From positions 1,116,001-1,180,000 of the forward strand of contig OZ037878.1 in assembly GCA_964035575.1 (NCBI GenBank): a stretch of DNA of 64,000 nucleotides, read 5' to 3'. Under the pieces are notes generated by a model. That model did no database searches, had not been told where the DNA came from, and saw nothing but the letters and a program-made list of their open reading frames with translations. The stretch comes from Rhynchopus sp. YZ270_cl-10. Lineage: Eukaryota; Euglenozoa; Diplonemea; Diplonemida; Diplonemidae. Positions within the stretch are counted from its first letter, which is position 1; each line of letters begins with the position of its first letter. Shown here piece after piece: positions 1-10,468 of the stretch. Position numbers and translations under genes: made by a program.

Positions 1-1
1 C

Positions 2-1279
2 GTATTTGTTCCGCTTTACGACAAACCTGTGTATCGTGATCATGAGATTGAACAATACTTTGACGGGTTAGCAGGTGATCGTGCTGTGGAGGAGAAGAAA
101 CGTAGTGAGCATGCGTGGAGGCAGGAGTTGGGTTCGATACGCGCATCAGAACCTTCCCTCGCCCTGCAAAGCGGGCGGTCTGAGGACAGCAGAAGTGTCT
201 CGCATATCGAACAGTCCTCCCCGGTCCGCTCTCTCTACGGAATCGATGGGAGACGTGCCTTTGCAGCACCACACCCTGCACCCCCCGCCGCACCTCCCCC
301 CTTAACAACCTGCTTCGGGAGTAGTACTGACGTTCTTGCGCGAGAAATGCTTCGAAGACACCCAGGGAATACTGTACCCATTGGCCCTATCTCTCCGTCA
401 CGGCAAAGAACGATGGTGCGGGGTGTGAACGCGAGGGAGGCGGAGGGGGTGATCAATACACAGAGAGAGCATTTGGCGGTGTTGGCGCAGTCGATGTGTT
501 TGATGGAGCATGAGAAGCTGGCGTTATTACAGGCAAGACAGGCGGAGTTGTTGGTACAACACTCTAGGCTTCAGGAACTTCACGAACGCAAGATGGAAAC
601 AGAAGTGGAACGTGCTGCAGCGAACAACGCAATCGCCCAGATGCATGAACAAACAAAACAAGCGCAAGACAACCTCCGCATTGCGCACGAAGCGCAAAAC
701 CTCGAAAAGGTCCAAGCCGCAGCGCTCCACACCGCTGCTATCGGCTCCGCTATCGAAGAAAAAGGCCTCCTTGAACGAGAGCTCCTCCACGCACGCCTCC
801 ACATCAACGATCTCACCGACGAGGTCTCCCGGAAGGACCGAGAGGCTGCGCTTGAAGCGCAGGCCGCACGACAGCACACCCACAACGATGCGGAGGTGGA
901 ACGCAAATACCACACCATCACACAACGCCTGGAGAAGAAGGCGTTGGGGAGGCACACTCAGTCGAAGGCGATGGAGAGCACTACACACGATGTAAGCTAT
1001 GCAGGGGTCTACACAGTAGCGCACGATGGCCACGACAGCCCTGTGCACGATGTGTACGGTGCAGACGACATCCACGCATACGGCGGCAGCAGCAGGCGTA
1101 GCAGCCCCCGCCGCCTCCCCGGTGCAAGCCCTGCCCACTCCCAAGCCCATTCCCAAGCCTCCTACGCTACCACCATGTCCCGTGCCCAAGATGCGGCCGT
1201 CCTTCAGCACAACCTTGCTCTCCAAGAGGAAGCTCTGCTCAAAGCGCGGGACACCATCAGAAAACGGCTTCAAGGATGA
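2..1279 (+). CDS. Coiled-coil protein, 3' part only
   Basis: The reading frame is open from base 2, with no ATG before residue 40 that looks like a start, so the gene or exon begins upstream of the window; about 425 residues are visible. I do not recognise the family. The visible N-terminal third is low complexity with a Pro/Ala-rich patch. The middle (about residues 140-315) is rich in Glu, Gln, Leu, Ala and His with heptad-like spacing and is probably a long coiled coil. The C-terminal part is Ser/His/Arg-rich and probably disordered, followed by a short helix ending KARDTIRKRLQG. A structural or cytoskeletal scaffold role is possible but is only inference. The stop at 1277-1279 is followed by a repeat-rich spacer. 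Confidence is high that this is coding, from the long open frame and biased composition, and low for function. Confidence 0.75.
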   Translation, partial: VFVPLYDKPVYRDHEIEQYFDGLAGDRAVEEKKRSEHAWRQELGSIRASEPSLALQSGRSEDSRSVSHIEQSSPVRSLYGIDGRRAFAAPHPAPPAAPPPLTTCFGSSTDVLAREMLRRHPGNTVPIGPISPSRQRTMVRGVNAREAEGVINTQREHLAVLAQSMCLMEHEKLALLQARQAELLVQHSRLQELHERKMETEVERAAANNAIAQMHEQTKQAQDNLRIAHEAQNLEKVQAAALHTAAIGSAIEEKGLLERELLHARLHINDLTDEVSRKDREAALEAQAARQHTHNDAEVERKYHTITQRLEKKALGRHTQSKAMESTTHDVSYAGVYTVAHDGHDSPVHDVYGADDIHAYGGSSRRSSPRRLPGASPAHSQAHSQASYATTMSRAQDAAVLQHNLALQEEALLKARDTIRKRLQG

Positions 1280-2700
1280 AAAAAAAGCTGGATAGTGAAC
1301 AACAAAGACTGAAGGGAGAGGAGGAGTGTTGTTGACGTCTCGGAAGTCTGCTAGCGTTTCAAAGGGTTGTGTGTATCTTTTCACAAACGATGTTGTGTAC
1401 AGATCTTAGGTGTAGATAGTCGATACAAAAAAAAGAGATGGCGTCCAGGAAGGGAAGACGTTATCCTAGGTTGGGATTCGTTTTGTAGGTACGCTGTCTG
1501 TGTCTTGTCGTGCCGAAGTGCTCTCTGGGGTTCGATAATACGCGGAGAACCCATGCATGCGTCCGCCGATGAACGGTGAGGCGTTTTGCACTTTCAATTT
1601 CTCTTTCTTGTCTTCCTTCTCTTTGGGAAGGGGTCCTTCAAACGAAGTGGCTGCCTAATACCATAACTGGGGTGATTTTACATGAGAATGGGAAGTCCTG
1701 AAGTGTTTTATTTTCCTGCAAAGGGGGGGTTTGTTTGAAGATCTGTATGTTTTGTGATCAAGGTGACGAAGTGTATCTGATGCTTGAGTTCATCTTATTT
1801 TTTGGCTTTTTTTTTTTGTTGCCAAGCTTTTCCGTTATATTCTCATTTGTTGTTGCTTTTTTTTTTCTTTTTTCTTAAATATTGTATCCCACGTCCCTCC
1901 CTTCTCCTCCCTAGAACTACGGGGTTTATTCCGTCTGTGTTGTGTCATTTTTTCTCTGTTGCAGTGGTTCTAACAAACTCAGGTGATTTTTTTGAAGTGC
2001 TCTCGGGGGGGGGGAGGGAGGTTTGATAACCGAGAATCGATGTCAGCGATCCACCGATGCATGGTGCGGCGTTTGCACTTTCAACTTCCCTTTAGGTGAC
2101 TGAGCAGGAGGGGCTTAGGTTCATCTTATAAACTTTTTTTTTTCGTAGCATACTGTGGGTGTTATAACGTTATCGATTTATACTAACACACACAGTATAT
2201 TATAGGTGACGAAAACACGAGAGGCGGGTCATCTCATCAACCTTGCTCTCTTCCTTATTAGATCCAAGGAGAGTTGTTTTCACCCAATGTTTGTTTGAAC
2301 CATTGTATATTGAAAAATGGATGTGCGCTCTGGGCCCTCATAATCTCTCTCAGGGTTGCCTTTTTGCAGTAAATCGCAAACGTTCCAGCCTAACAAAAGG
2401 CCCTTCTTTTCTTGTGAAAACCCAGCTGATGCTGTGCGATAACGAATGTGATCAAGGTGACTAAACACGAGGGGCGTAGTGAGTCATCTTACAAAACCCT
2501 TTCTTTTTTCTTAATAGAACTTCAGTGCCTGCGTCCCAGAGGCGTTTTGCACTATCTACTTCACTTTCTGAGGCGGGACTTTTGATGGGCGATTTACTGT
2601 ATATTTCCGTCAGTGCAAATTTTTATTTTTGTTTTATTTTTGTACCTTTTTTCCTCCCCCTTCCCCCCCATAAACGATTTGCATGACGATCTCAATTCCT
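1280..2700. other. Spacer with clustered short hairpin repeats
   Basis: No gene is seen. The T-rich spacer holds several copies of dispersed repeats described in the findings. A T-arm-like TTCGATAAT motif followed by a GGCG-TTTTGCAC repeat (family R4) lies at about 1522-1605. R1-type copies (GTGAC...TTCATCTTA) lie at 1754-1797, 2094-2133, 2204-2240 and 2438-2499. R4-type copies lie at 2050-2088 and 2525-2567. The copy at 2050-2133 is an R4 unit running directly into an R1 unit, a composite also found at 38082-38154. Confidence 0.55.
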
Positions 2701-2720
2701 TCATTTTTTTTGTCATTTAG
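2701..2720 (+). promoter_or_regulatory. Probable trans-splice acceptor of CTP synthase
   Basis: A T-rich tract ends in ATTTAG at 2720, 65 bases before the CTP synthase ATG and with no later AG in a comparable context. This is the expected form of a spliced-leader acceptor in Euglenozoa. The call is inferred from composition only. Confidence 0.4.
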
Positions 2721-2785
2721 AACACCACCTCCGATACGTCACTTAAAAGTTACACAAAAAAAAAAAAGCGCAAAAAAAAGTTACA

Positions 2786-4621
2786 ATGGTGTCACCTTCG
2801 GTTAAGCACTTTAGGCCGGACCTGCAGCGTAATATGAAGTACGTGATTGTGTCTGGAGGTGTGTGCTCGTCTCTTGGGAAGGGTGTCACAACGTCGTCGA
2901 TTGGTGCGTTGCTGAAGGCGAAGGGGTTCCGTGTTACTGCGATCAAGATTGACCCTTACATCAACGTTGATGCTGGTCTGATGTCGCCCTACGAGCACGG
3001 AGAGGTGTTCGTGCTTGATGACGGTGGTGAGGCAGACCTGGACCTGGGAAACTACGAGAGGATGCTTGGCATCTCGCTGACGCGTATGAACAACATCACC
3101 ACCGGAAAGATCTACTCCTCCGTGATCAACAAGGAGCGTAAGGGAGCGTACCTGGGACGCACCGTGCAGGTCGTGCCGCACATCACCTCCGAGATCGTGC
3201 AGTGGGTCGACAAGGTTGCGCACACCCCCACCGACGGCACCGGAGAGTGCCCCCATGTGACCGTGATCGAGCTTGGAGGTACCGTAGGAGACATCGAGAG
3301 CATGCCCTTCCTGGAGGCCATCCGTCAGTTCCGCTTCAACCTCCCCGAGCACTCCATGTGCATGGTGCACTGCAGCTACATCCCAATCATGTCCGGTCAG
3401 AAGACCAAGCCCACGCAACACACAGTGAAGGCCCTCCAGCAGCTTGGTATTCAGCCTGACATCCTTGTCTGCCGTTGCATCGAGCCGGTTGAGGAGTCCA
3501 CAAAGCGGAAGATCTCGAACCAGTGCAACATCAGAAGCGAGCGTGTGATCTCCGCACACAACGTCCCCAACCTCTTCCACTTCGTGCAGATGCTTGAGGA
3601 CCAGTCCATCTTCCAATCCCTCTCCAGCACACTGCAGCTTGACAAGATGTACGTCCAGCCCGACGCCGCCCCGCTCCGCTCCCTCGACTACTGGAACACA
3701 TACGCCGACAAGGTTGACGTGGCGCGTGCAGCGAAGGAGGTGCGCATTGCGTTCATCGGGAAGTACATCAAGGGAGGCGAGGATGCGTACCTCTCCGTTG
3801 TGAAGGCGTTTGAGCACAGCTGTGTGGAGGTTGGCCGCAAGCTTGTGATTGAATACATCAACAGCACGGACCTGCAGCCTGTGGAGGAGGACGAGGTGGC
3901 GGTGGTGGAGGAGGGCGAGGAGCCCATCGACCACCAGAAGTTGTACGACGACGCTGTTGCACGCATGAAGGCGGCGGACGGTATCTTCGTGCCCGGAGGC
4001 TTTGGCGACAGAGGTGTTGAGGGCAAGGTCAAGGCAGCGCAGCTTGCACGGGAATGGAAGAAGCCGTACTTCGGTGTGTGCCTTGGTATGCAGGTTGCGA
4101 TCATGGAGTTCGGGAGGAACGTGCTTGGGCTTGACATGGCCACCTCTGAGGAGTTCGACCAGGACAAGAAGTCTGCACACCACGTCATCAAATACATGCC
4201 TGAGATCCCGAAGGAGTCGATGGGTGCCAACATGAGACTCGGTTCGCGTTGGGTTGAGATCTGCCATGCAGACAGTGTTGCATGCAAGCTGTACGGAGGA
4301 GCGGAGAAGATCTCTGAGAGGCACAGACACCGTTACGAGTTCAACACTGAGTACTACGACAAGTTCGAGGCGGCAGGACTCAGGTTCGTTGGCAAAGACG
4401 AGTCGAAGGAGAGAATGGACATCATCGAGATCGAGGATCACCCCTTCTTCCTCGCTGTCCAGTACCACCCCGAGTTCAAGTCCCGTCCAGGAGCACCCAG
4501 CCCGCCATTCCACGGTTTCGTTGCCGCCTGTGCAGATATCGCAAACATTAAGTCGTTTGTTGACTCTCGCCTTGCAGCAGGTTCCAGCACTCTTTACACC
4601 ACCATGACTGTGGAGGAATAG
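2786..4621 (+). CDS. CTP synthase
   Basis: Makes CTP from UTP, ATP and glutamine (EC 6.3.4.2), the last step of de novo pyrimidine nucleotide synthesis, in the cytosol. The protein is 611 residues in one uninterrupted frame. The N-terminal amidoligase domain starts at about residue 17 with MKYVIVSGGVCSSLGKG (P-loop) and continues through IDPYINVDAG, MSPYEHGEVFVLDDGGEADLDLGNYER and IELGGTVGDIES. The C-terminal glutamine amidotransferase domain (about 320-600) has the nucleophile Cys432 in FGVCLGMQ and the His561/Glu563 pair in QYHPEF. Two starts are possible: the ATG at 2786, or the one at 2834 that begins exactly where bacterial and animal enzymes begin; I chose the first because it follows the probable acceptor directly. 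Length is typical for eukaryotic CTP synthases. The large open frame on the opposite strand is a codon-bias shadow. Confidence 0.97.
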   Translation: MVSPSVKHFRPDLQRNMKYVIVSGGVCSSLGKGVTTSSIGALLKAKGFRVTAIKIDPYINVDAGLMSPYEHGEVFVLDDGGEADLDLGNYERMLGISLTRMNNITTGKIYSSVINKERKGAYLGRTVQVVPHITSEIVQWVDKVAHTPTDGTGECPHVTVIELGGTVGDIESMPFLEAIRQFRFNLPEHSMCMVHCSYIPIMSGQKTKPTQHTVKALQQLGIQPDILVCRCIEPVEESTKRKISNQCNIRSERVISAHNVPNLFHFVQMLEDQSIFQSLSSTLQLDKMYVQPDAAPLRSLDYWNTYADKVDVARAAKEVRIAFIGKYIKGGEDAYLSVVKAFEHSCVEVGRKLVIEYINSTDLQPVEEDEVAVVEEGEEPIDHQKLYDDAVARMKAADGIFVPGGFGDRGVEGKVKAAQLAREWKKPYFGVCLGMQVAIMEFGRNVLGLDMATSEEFDQDKKSAHHVIKYMPEIPKESMGANMRLGSRWVEICHADSVACKLYGGAEKISERHRHRYEFNTEYYDKFEAAGLRFVGKDESKERMDIIEIEDHPFFLAVQYHPEFKSRPGAPSPPFHGFVAACADIANIKSFVDSRLAAGSSTLYTTMTVEE

Positions 4622-6295
4622 AACTTCTCGTAAATGGGGTATCTCTTTGATGCCAATTGACATTTAAAAAAGAAATCTGGAAAGAGAAAAGTTTTTGAAA
4701 ACAAAAACAAACAAAAAAGACAGACCAAAAACAAAAAAAAACCAAAAAATCAAAAACAAAAAAAAAAAAGTGCGGCAATGAGGGGAGGCGACGCGACTTT
4801 CAATTTATTTTCAACAACAAAAAAAAGGCAAAAAAAAAAAAGACAAAAATAAAATCGAAATCATTTCGGGGAGGGAGATCACGCTGTGATGTATTTTGTG
4901 TTTTTTTTTTTTTTTTTTTTTTCTTTTTTGAATACAATAAAAATAGGGGGTGTACGTTGCACTTGTAGGAATGTACTGTCCGATATTTCAGTTTTTTTCT
5001 TCTTTTTTTCTTTTCAAAACGTGAATACCTTCGGTGCACGACACGTTTGCCAATTTTTTTCAACAAACAAAAGATTGTTTTGAGATAGATGGGATGGGAT
5101 TTTCCGGTTATCGGGTTATATTTTTTCACTTTATTTTTTTCTTTTCAAAGAGGGGTACGACGGAGCTGGAGAAGGAATATATCATTTAGGTATCACCCTG
5201 ATCAGTTTTTGCATCTTGCTTTTAAAAAAATGAGGAAATCAGAGGAGGAATAAACAAAACGTCTTCTTCGTCCTTTTTTTTTTTTCGAGCCCGACTTTTT
5301 TTCTTCTTTTTTTTTTTTGACCATCGTTCTGACTTGCCGTTGAAAGCCTCCTTCCACCCTCATTACATAGTCAGTTTTACATTTCTTAAAAAGTAAAATG
5401 TGATATGGTTAAAGATGCTGCAGAGTATCCTCTCTGTCAGTTCTATTGTTTATTTTGTGAAGTAAATGTACTCGGTAAAAAAAAAAAAGCTCCCACGCGT
5501 GAAAATCTGGCTATCTGATTTTCATTAAATCAATAGTTATTTTCTCTTTTTTTTAGATGTCCTTTTTTATTTTTATAGTTTTCTGCTAGTTCTCAATTTA
5601 TTTTGTGTGTTTTTTATTTGTTTTTTTATTTGATCATTCCCTGACTTTCTCAAGATAACGGAAGTAAACACAAAAAGGAAAGGGAAGGTGACAAGAGCGG
5701 TCACCAAGGATCTTCTACACACAAAACCTATTTACAGCAACATTTTTTTCCAAAAAAAAAAAAAAGAAGAAAAAAATGAACAGCACGACCAGTAGACAAG
5801 AGGGGGAAAGCGATGAGAGGGGGCTTTCGTTGTGGGGTTTTTTTTTTATTATTTTATTTTTTATTCCTACGAAGCTTGCTTTGAAGGGGAAATAGTATTA
5901 CCGGGTACGGTCGCCAATCATCCTTCAGGAGGATTGTGCCATTCAACGAAACAACTTTACTTACCTACCGATCCTACTGTTTTTTTTTAAACCTTTACTC
6001 GCCCTATTAAAAACATCACTGACGAGTACTACAGGCTTACGTTTATTCTCACAAAAATTTGCCTCTTCAGGTTCCACACCTGTGTGTTGTTTCTCAGCTG
6101 ACTCACATTAGGTAGATAAATCCGTAAGAAAGTCCAGGCATGGTAGCAAAGAGCGACAGCAAAAGACAGGGGGTGGGGGAGGGGGGGGAGGGGAGGTCGG
6201 GCAAAAAGCAACAGCTGCCATCAGCAATCATCATTATTCAAAAAAAAAAATGGTTTAATTTTCCCTTTTTGGTGTTTATGTGTGTCGTAGGTGTG
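4622..6295. other. Low-complexity spacer
   Basis: A gene-free spacer of about 1.7 kb between CTP synthase and the first UBL-LRR gene. It is dominated by A and T homopolymers, for example 18 or more T at about 4900-4922, with CAAAA-type simple sequence at 4700-4770. I see no coding region, tRNA or clear inverted repeat. From about 6296 the sequence becomes the upstream unit shared by the UBL-LRR genes. Confidence 0.5.
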
Positions 6296-6526
6296 CCAGA
6301 GTAAGATGCTCTGGCGGTCATTTGGGTAACTCCCTCACATCTGCCTGTCAACCTTGGGAAGAGACCTGTCTGTGCTGTTTCCAACTTCCATTTCCCCGAG
6401 ACGTGATGACAAACCTTTTCAACGTTTCCTGTTAGCTTGATCGACTCTGATGACAAACATTACTCAGCTCACTCTGACACAAAACAGCAGCACACCTCAG
6501 CAGAGACACAGCACAAAACACAAAAA
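6296..6526 (+). repeat. UBL-LRR upstream unit, partial copy
   Basis: Matches the 3' part of the repeated block that precedes the UBL-LRR genes: CTCTGGCGGTCATTTGGGTA, then ACGTGATGACAAACC and CTTGATCGACTCTGATGAC, then CACACCTCAGCA. The same block is found complete at about 10436-10867 and 40385-40822, and detached at 12326-12660 and 42085-42362. It probably supplies the 5' UTR; the complete copies contain a strong CCCCTGTTTTTCAG acceptor-like site. Confidence 0.7.
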
Positions 6527-7573
6527 ATGGATCTCACGATCAAGGATTTTGATGAGAAGGAACATGTGGTGGAGGTGGGTGTGGATGATGCACTTGGACA
6601 CCTGCGTCTGAAGGTGGCGTCTGCAGCAGGGTTGCAGGAAGACAGCTTTCAGATGACTTTCAGAGGGGAGGTGCTGCGTGAAGAGGAGGGCATCAAGGAG
6701 CTGAGTGCTGGGGACACGATTATGCTCAGGAGGACAACGAAGTTTGATGCCATTGCAGCACTTCACGCATTGGGCGAGACAGACCTGACAAAAGAGAGGT
6801 TGGCGACTGTGAAGAATCCGGACGTTGCGCGTTTGCTTTTGGAGGCGGAGGTTGCGACTGTGATTCCTGATAGGTTCTTGCGCAACAGTGCGTTAACGCG
6901 ACTTGACCTTAGTGCTGTGTCGGTCGTTACAGAAATAGGGGATTGGTTCCTGCACTGTTGCTTACAGTTAACAGAGCTTGACCTTTCAGGGTTGTGCAAT
7001 GTGACTGTGATAGGAGATCACTTCATCAACAGCACCGAGGGATTGGAGAGCATCAACCTGTCGGGGTTCGGCAGTGTCACTAAAATAGGTGGCCGCTTTC
7101 TTGCCCGCTCTGCATTGCGAACGGTTGACCTCTCTGTGTTTCGCGGCGTGACTGTGATTGAGAGGGCTTTTCTTGGCAACTGTGAGGATTTGACGTCGGT
7201 GGACCTTTCGGGGTTGAGCAATGTCACCGAAATAGGTGACCAATTTCTTCACAGCTGCCCGGCGTTGAAGAGAGTTTGTCTTTCGGGGTTGAGGAGTGTC
7301 GTTACCATCGGGAAGTACTTCTTTGGGAATTGCTCGCTCTTGCAAGTCGTCGATGGCCTGTCTGCGTTGAGCGGGGTCAGGAGTATTGGGGAGGACTTCT
7401 TCTCCCCCTGCCCAGAGTTAACAAGAATCGATGCCTCAGGGTTGAGCAAGGACGCTCTGGTTGTGAGGAGGTTGCTTGAGAAAGAACCGCCTTTGCCGAC
7501 AAACGCGATTCACGGTCTGAGATGCAAGACTGACAACGTGCCCGACCCCGCAACCGTGCAGAAAGAAGGGTGA
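6527..7573 (+). CDS. UBL-LRR protein, copy A (short tail)
   Basis: One of five near-identical genes. Of 348 residues, 1-73 form a ubiquitin-like domain (MDLTIKDFDEKEHVVEV... FQMTFRGEVL... GDTIML), 74-110 a conserved linker, and about 111-305 eight leucine-rich units of 23-25 residues with the pattern T-x-IG-x-x-FL-x-x-C-x-x-L-T-x-(V/L)DLSGL. This resembles the BspA/treponemal LRR type. The residues around each FL and before each L differ strongly from the other copies while the scaffold is fixed. Relative to copies B, C and E a base is missing just after residue 347 (GAAGGGTGAGG instead of GAAGGGTGCAGG), so the basic tail is lost and the protein stops early; the old tail is still readable in the DNA up to about 7745. 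Copy D has the identical change. Function is unknown; a recognition or adaptor role is inference from the variation pattern. Confidence 0.85.
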   Translation: MDLTIKDFDEKEHVVEVGVDDALGHLRLKVASAAGLQEDSFQMTFRGEVLREEEGIKELSAGDTIMLRRTTKFDAIAALHALGETDLTKERLATVKNPDVARLLLEAEVATVIPDRFLRNSALTRLDLSAVSVVTEIGDWFLHCCLQLTELDLSGLCNVTVIGDHFINSTEGLESINLSGFGSVTKIGGRFLARSALRTVDLSVFRGVTVIERAFLGNCEDLTSVDLSGLSNVTEIGDQFLHSCPALKRVCLSGLRSVVTIGKYFFGNCSLLQVVDGLSALSGVRSIGEDFFSPCPELTRIDASGLSKDALVVRRLLEKEPPLPTNAIHGLRCKTDNVPDPATVQKEG

Positions 7574-7864
7574 GGTGGAAGCGTCTTCATGCAGACACAG
7601 AGCCCTCTGAGGAAAGGGAAGCAGGGTTCGCAGAGAGCAAGAGTTTGCCTGCGTGCAGCGAGGATGAAGGTGAGGAGGAACAGACGCCACAAGTGAAGAG
7701 GGACACCGCTGTTGTGCGTCCTGGCAAGAGGGTTAACAAGGGCTGAATGAACCTGGATTGAATTGGGTTTGTACGTGTTCTCCGCCTTTTTTCTTGTTCC
7801 CTCATGCGATGGTGGTGAAGACGTGTTGCGGTACATCTTTCAAGTTTTCTTTCTTTCTTTTTTT

Positions 7865-9135
7865 TCTTTCTGGGGTGTTCCGGGGTATGGAATTTTGGCA
7901 ATGTTCACAAGTATTCACAAGTTTTCACAACTTTTCACAACATAGTATTTGCCATTTTTTTGTGAAGAGTTGTGAAAAGTTGTGAATTGAAATGAAATTT
8001 TGGAGGTAAAAAACACAGATGTTGTGAAGAGTTGTGAATTGGAGAAAAAAAAGGGGGGCTTTTTTTCCAGGGTTTTTTGCAGGACTGGTAAGGTCAAGTG
8101 TGCTGTGCAGCTAGCTAGCGTGGGTCCGTGGGTCAAGTTGACCGTACCACCCCACCCCCTGTGCGGAGGAGTCCGCGGCGAGTTCGTTTGTTGCCTTTTT
8201 TCAACATGTTCGCAACTCATAAAAAGTAGTGCGCCTGCGGCGCAGCTATAAGTTACGAGCGGTAGCCCACAGGTCTACCCGAAATGTTGCGTACCGTGGC
8301 TTCGCCAGAAAAGTTTTGGTGCCACAAATGCCAGGGGGTGACCTGTTTTGCTTGCTCTGAGCTGGGGTCAAAACGGGAGACTGAACTAGGTGCGATGACA
8401 CCCGCTTCGAAAAGTGGGTGATCCCTTGCTGCTGTCCCCAGTTTTTTAGCAGAGGGAAATACAGGACTACCTTCCGCGCAGAGGTGCCAGGAGGAAAGAA
8501 GGTTCCAACGCTCCCAAGGCCCACCCACGAGACCTGTCAACTCCCTTGGGTATGGGCCCCACCTGTAAATGACCAGGCTCATATTTTCCAAAATTTAAGT
8601 GGTCATAAAATTGTCCAATTTTCAACATCGACCCCACCACTGCACGGGCGGATCCCAAAATGCAAACTGATACAAAGTTGAAAACACACCTGAAAACACA
8701 TGGCCCAAGAATTGCCCAAAAGGGTCCAAATCGTCGGGTCAGCCACCGTTTTAGGCACTTTTTGCACACAGAACCTCCTGTGTTGCCAAACAACGTCCAC
8801 AAGGTGCCCTGTACCTACCTGGGTACCTGGGTGCCCAGGCACCACCCAGACTTCGCCACGTCACAACTCTTCACACACACTTTTTTGTGAAGAGTGGTGA
8901 AAAGTTGTGAAGAGTTGTGAATTGAAATGAAAATTGCTAAAATTCCATAGTATGTGTGGGGTGATCCGGGGTAGTATTCTGCTACGAAATTCGCAAACCA
9001 GGAAAAATCGGAAAAAAAATGCGAAAAATTCGCAATGCGAATTTTTGCGAATTTTCGCGAATTTTCGCGATTTTTTGCGATTCGCATTTCGGGTTTTTGC
9101 GATTCCCCCAGTTTCTTTTTTTCTGTTTTTTTTTT
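7865..9135. mobile_element. Composite insertion between UBL-LRR copies A and B
   Basis: Compared with the same spacer after copies D and E, about 1.27 kb of extra DNA lies between TTCAAGTTTTCTTTC and ACACAAAACAGACAAAAC. Its core, 7888-8956, has inverted ends (TGGAATTTTGGCAA at the left, TTGCTAAAATTCCA at the right) and subterminal TTCACAAC/GTTGTGAA repeats. It is flanked by a 17-bp direct repeat with one mismatch (TGGGGTGTTCCGGGGTA at 7871 and TGGGGTGATCCGGGGTA at 8957). The core holds no convincing gene. A second segment, 8974-9110, is made of TTTTGCGAATTTTCGCGA-type simple repeats. A subsequence at about 8229-8325 (GCGCCTGCGGCGCA ... CGTGGCTTCGCCAGAAA) recurs at 14551-14690. A non-autonomous DNA transposon is the likeliest reading. 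Confidence 0.6.
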
Positions 9136-9144
9136 AAAGAAGTA

Positions 9145-9295
9145 CACAAAACAGACAAAACAAGACATTCCCACCTCCCTCGAGAGTTTATGCAGCGTTT
9201 CGAGTCTCAACATCGACTCTGATGACAAACATTACTCACCTCACTCTGACACAAAACAACAGCACACCTCAGCACTAAACACAAAAACACAAACA
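9145..9295 (+). repeat. UBL-LRR upstream unit, internally deleted copy
   Basis: Carries both ends of the shared upstream unit (ACACAAAACAGACAAAACAA ... GAGAGTTTATGCAGCGTTT, then TCGACTCTGATGACAAACAT). The middle part present in the complete copies is missing; the join lies at about 9201-9210. It directly precedes copy B. Confidence 0.65.
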
Positions 9296-10468
9296 ATGGA
9301 TCTCACGATAAAGGATTTTGATGAGAAGGAACATGTGGTGGAGGTGGGTGTGGATGATGCACTTGGACACCTGCGTCTGAAGGTGGCGTCTGCAGCAGGG
9401 TTGCAGGAAGACAGCTTTCAGATGACTTTCAGAGGGGAGGTGCTGCGTGAAGAGGAGGGCATCAAGGAGCTGAGTGCTGGGGACACGATTATGCTCATGA
9501 GGACAACGAAGTTTGCTGCCATTGCAGCACTTCACGCATTGGGCGAGACAGACCTGACAAAGGAGACGTTGGAGACTGTGGACGATCCGGACGTTGTGCG
9601 TTTGCTTTTGGAGGCGGAGGTTGCGACTGTGATTCCTGATAGGTTCTTGCGATACAGTGAGTTAACGCGACTTGACCTTAGTGCTGTGTCGGTTGTCACC
9701 GAAATAGGGGATTGGTTCCTGAACAATTGCTCACAGTTGACAGAGCTTGACCTTTCAGGGTTGTGCAATGTGACTGTGATAGGAGGTAGCTTCATCACCT
9801 TCGCCGAGCGATTGGAGAGCATCAACCTGTCGGGGTTCGGCAGTGTCACTAAAGTAGGTAGACGCTTTCTTGCCTCCTCTGCATTGCGAACGGTTGACCT
9901 CTCTGTGTTTCGCCACGTGACTGTGATTGAGAGGGATTTTCTCAGCAATTGCAAATATTTGACCTTTGTCAACCTCTCGGGGTTGAGCAATGTCACGAAA
10001 ATCGGCCACGATTTTCTTGTCCACTGCTCGGCGTTGAAGAGAGTTTGTCTTTCGGGGTTGAGGAGTGTCGTTACCATCGGGGTGGGCTTCTTTGGGTATT
10101 GCTCGCGCTTGCAAGTCGTCGATGGCCTGTCTGCGTTGAGCGGGGTCAGGAGTATTGGGATGGACTTCTTCATGCCCTGCCAAAGGTTAACAAGAATGGA
10201 TGCCTCAGGGTTGAGCAAGGACGCTCTGGTTGTGAAGAGGTTGCTTGCGAAGGAACCGCCGTTACCGACAAACACGATTCACGGTCTGAGATGCGAGACT
10301 GACAACGTGCCCGACCCCGCAACCGTGCAGAAAGAAGGGTGCAGACGGAAGCGTCTTCATGCAGACACAGAGCCCTCTGAGGAAAGGGAAGCAGGGTTCG
10401 CAGAGAGCAAGGGTTCGCCTGCGTGCAGTTTCAGCCTTTTTTCATGTTCCCTCATGCGATGGTGGTGA
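9296..10468 (+). CDS. UBL-LRR protein, copy B
   Basis: 390 residues counted from the ATG that aligns with the other copies; the open frame extends further upstream without homology. Residues 1-73 are the ubiquitin-like domain, identical to copy A apart from single positions near its end. Then come the linker, eight LRR units to about 305, and a basic tail starting CRRKRLHADTEPSEE. Variable codons in the units differ from copy A (for example GSFITFAER against DHFINSTEG in the third unit). Its last unit, MDFFMPCQRLTRMDASG, is identical to that of copy E 30 kb away. The tail ends abnormally in FSLFSCSLMRWW because about 130 bases present in copy E are missing after CCTGCGTGCAG. Copy D carries a matching deletion, so the two share ancestry there. 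Confidence 0.85.
   Translation: MDLTIKDFDEKEHVVEVGVDDALGHLRLKVASAAGLQEDSFQMTFRGEVLREEEGIKELSAGDTIMLMRTTKFAAIAALHALGETDLTKETLETVDDPDVVRLLLEAEVATVIPDRFLRYSELTRLDLSAVSVVTEIGDWFLNNCSQLTELDLSGLCNVTVIGGSFITFAERLESINLSGFGSVTKVGRRFLASSALRTVDLSVFRHVTVIERDFLSNCKYLTFVNLSGLSNVTKIGHDFLVHCSALKRVCLSGLRSVVTIGVGFFGYCSRLQVVDGLSALSGVRSIGMDFFMPCQRLTRMDASGLSKDALVVKRLLAKEPPLPTNTIHGLRCETDNVPDPATVQKEGCRRKRLHADTEPSEEREAGFAESKGSPACSFSLFSCSLMRWW

Noticed and set aside
527-1384. 285-residue minus-strand frame opposite the first gene
   Set aside because: Shadow of the plus-strand coiled-coil frame; its Cys/Val/Leu-rich composition is what antisense of that sequence gives.
2792-4663. 623-residue open frame on the minus strand opposite CTP synthase
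   Set aside because: It mirrors a strongly codon-biased gene, has no recognisable domains and no acceptor-like leader; the plus-strand frame is an unmistakable enzyme.
8246-8890. Open frames of 75-110 codons on both strands within the 7.9-9.0 kb insertion
   Set aside because: Overlapping frames on both strands with no domain resemblance or codon bias; typical of a non-autonomous element interior.
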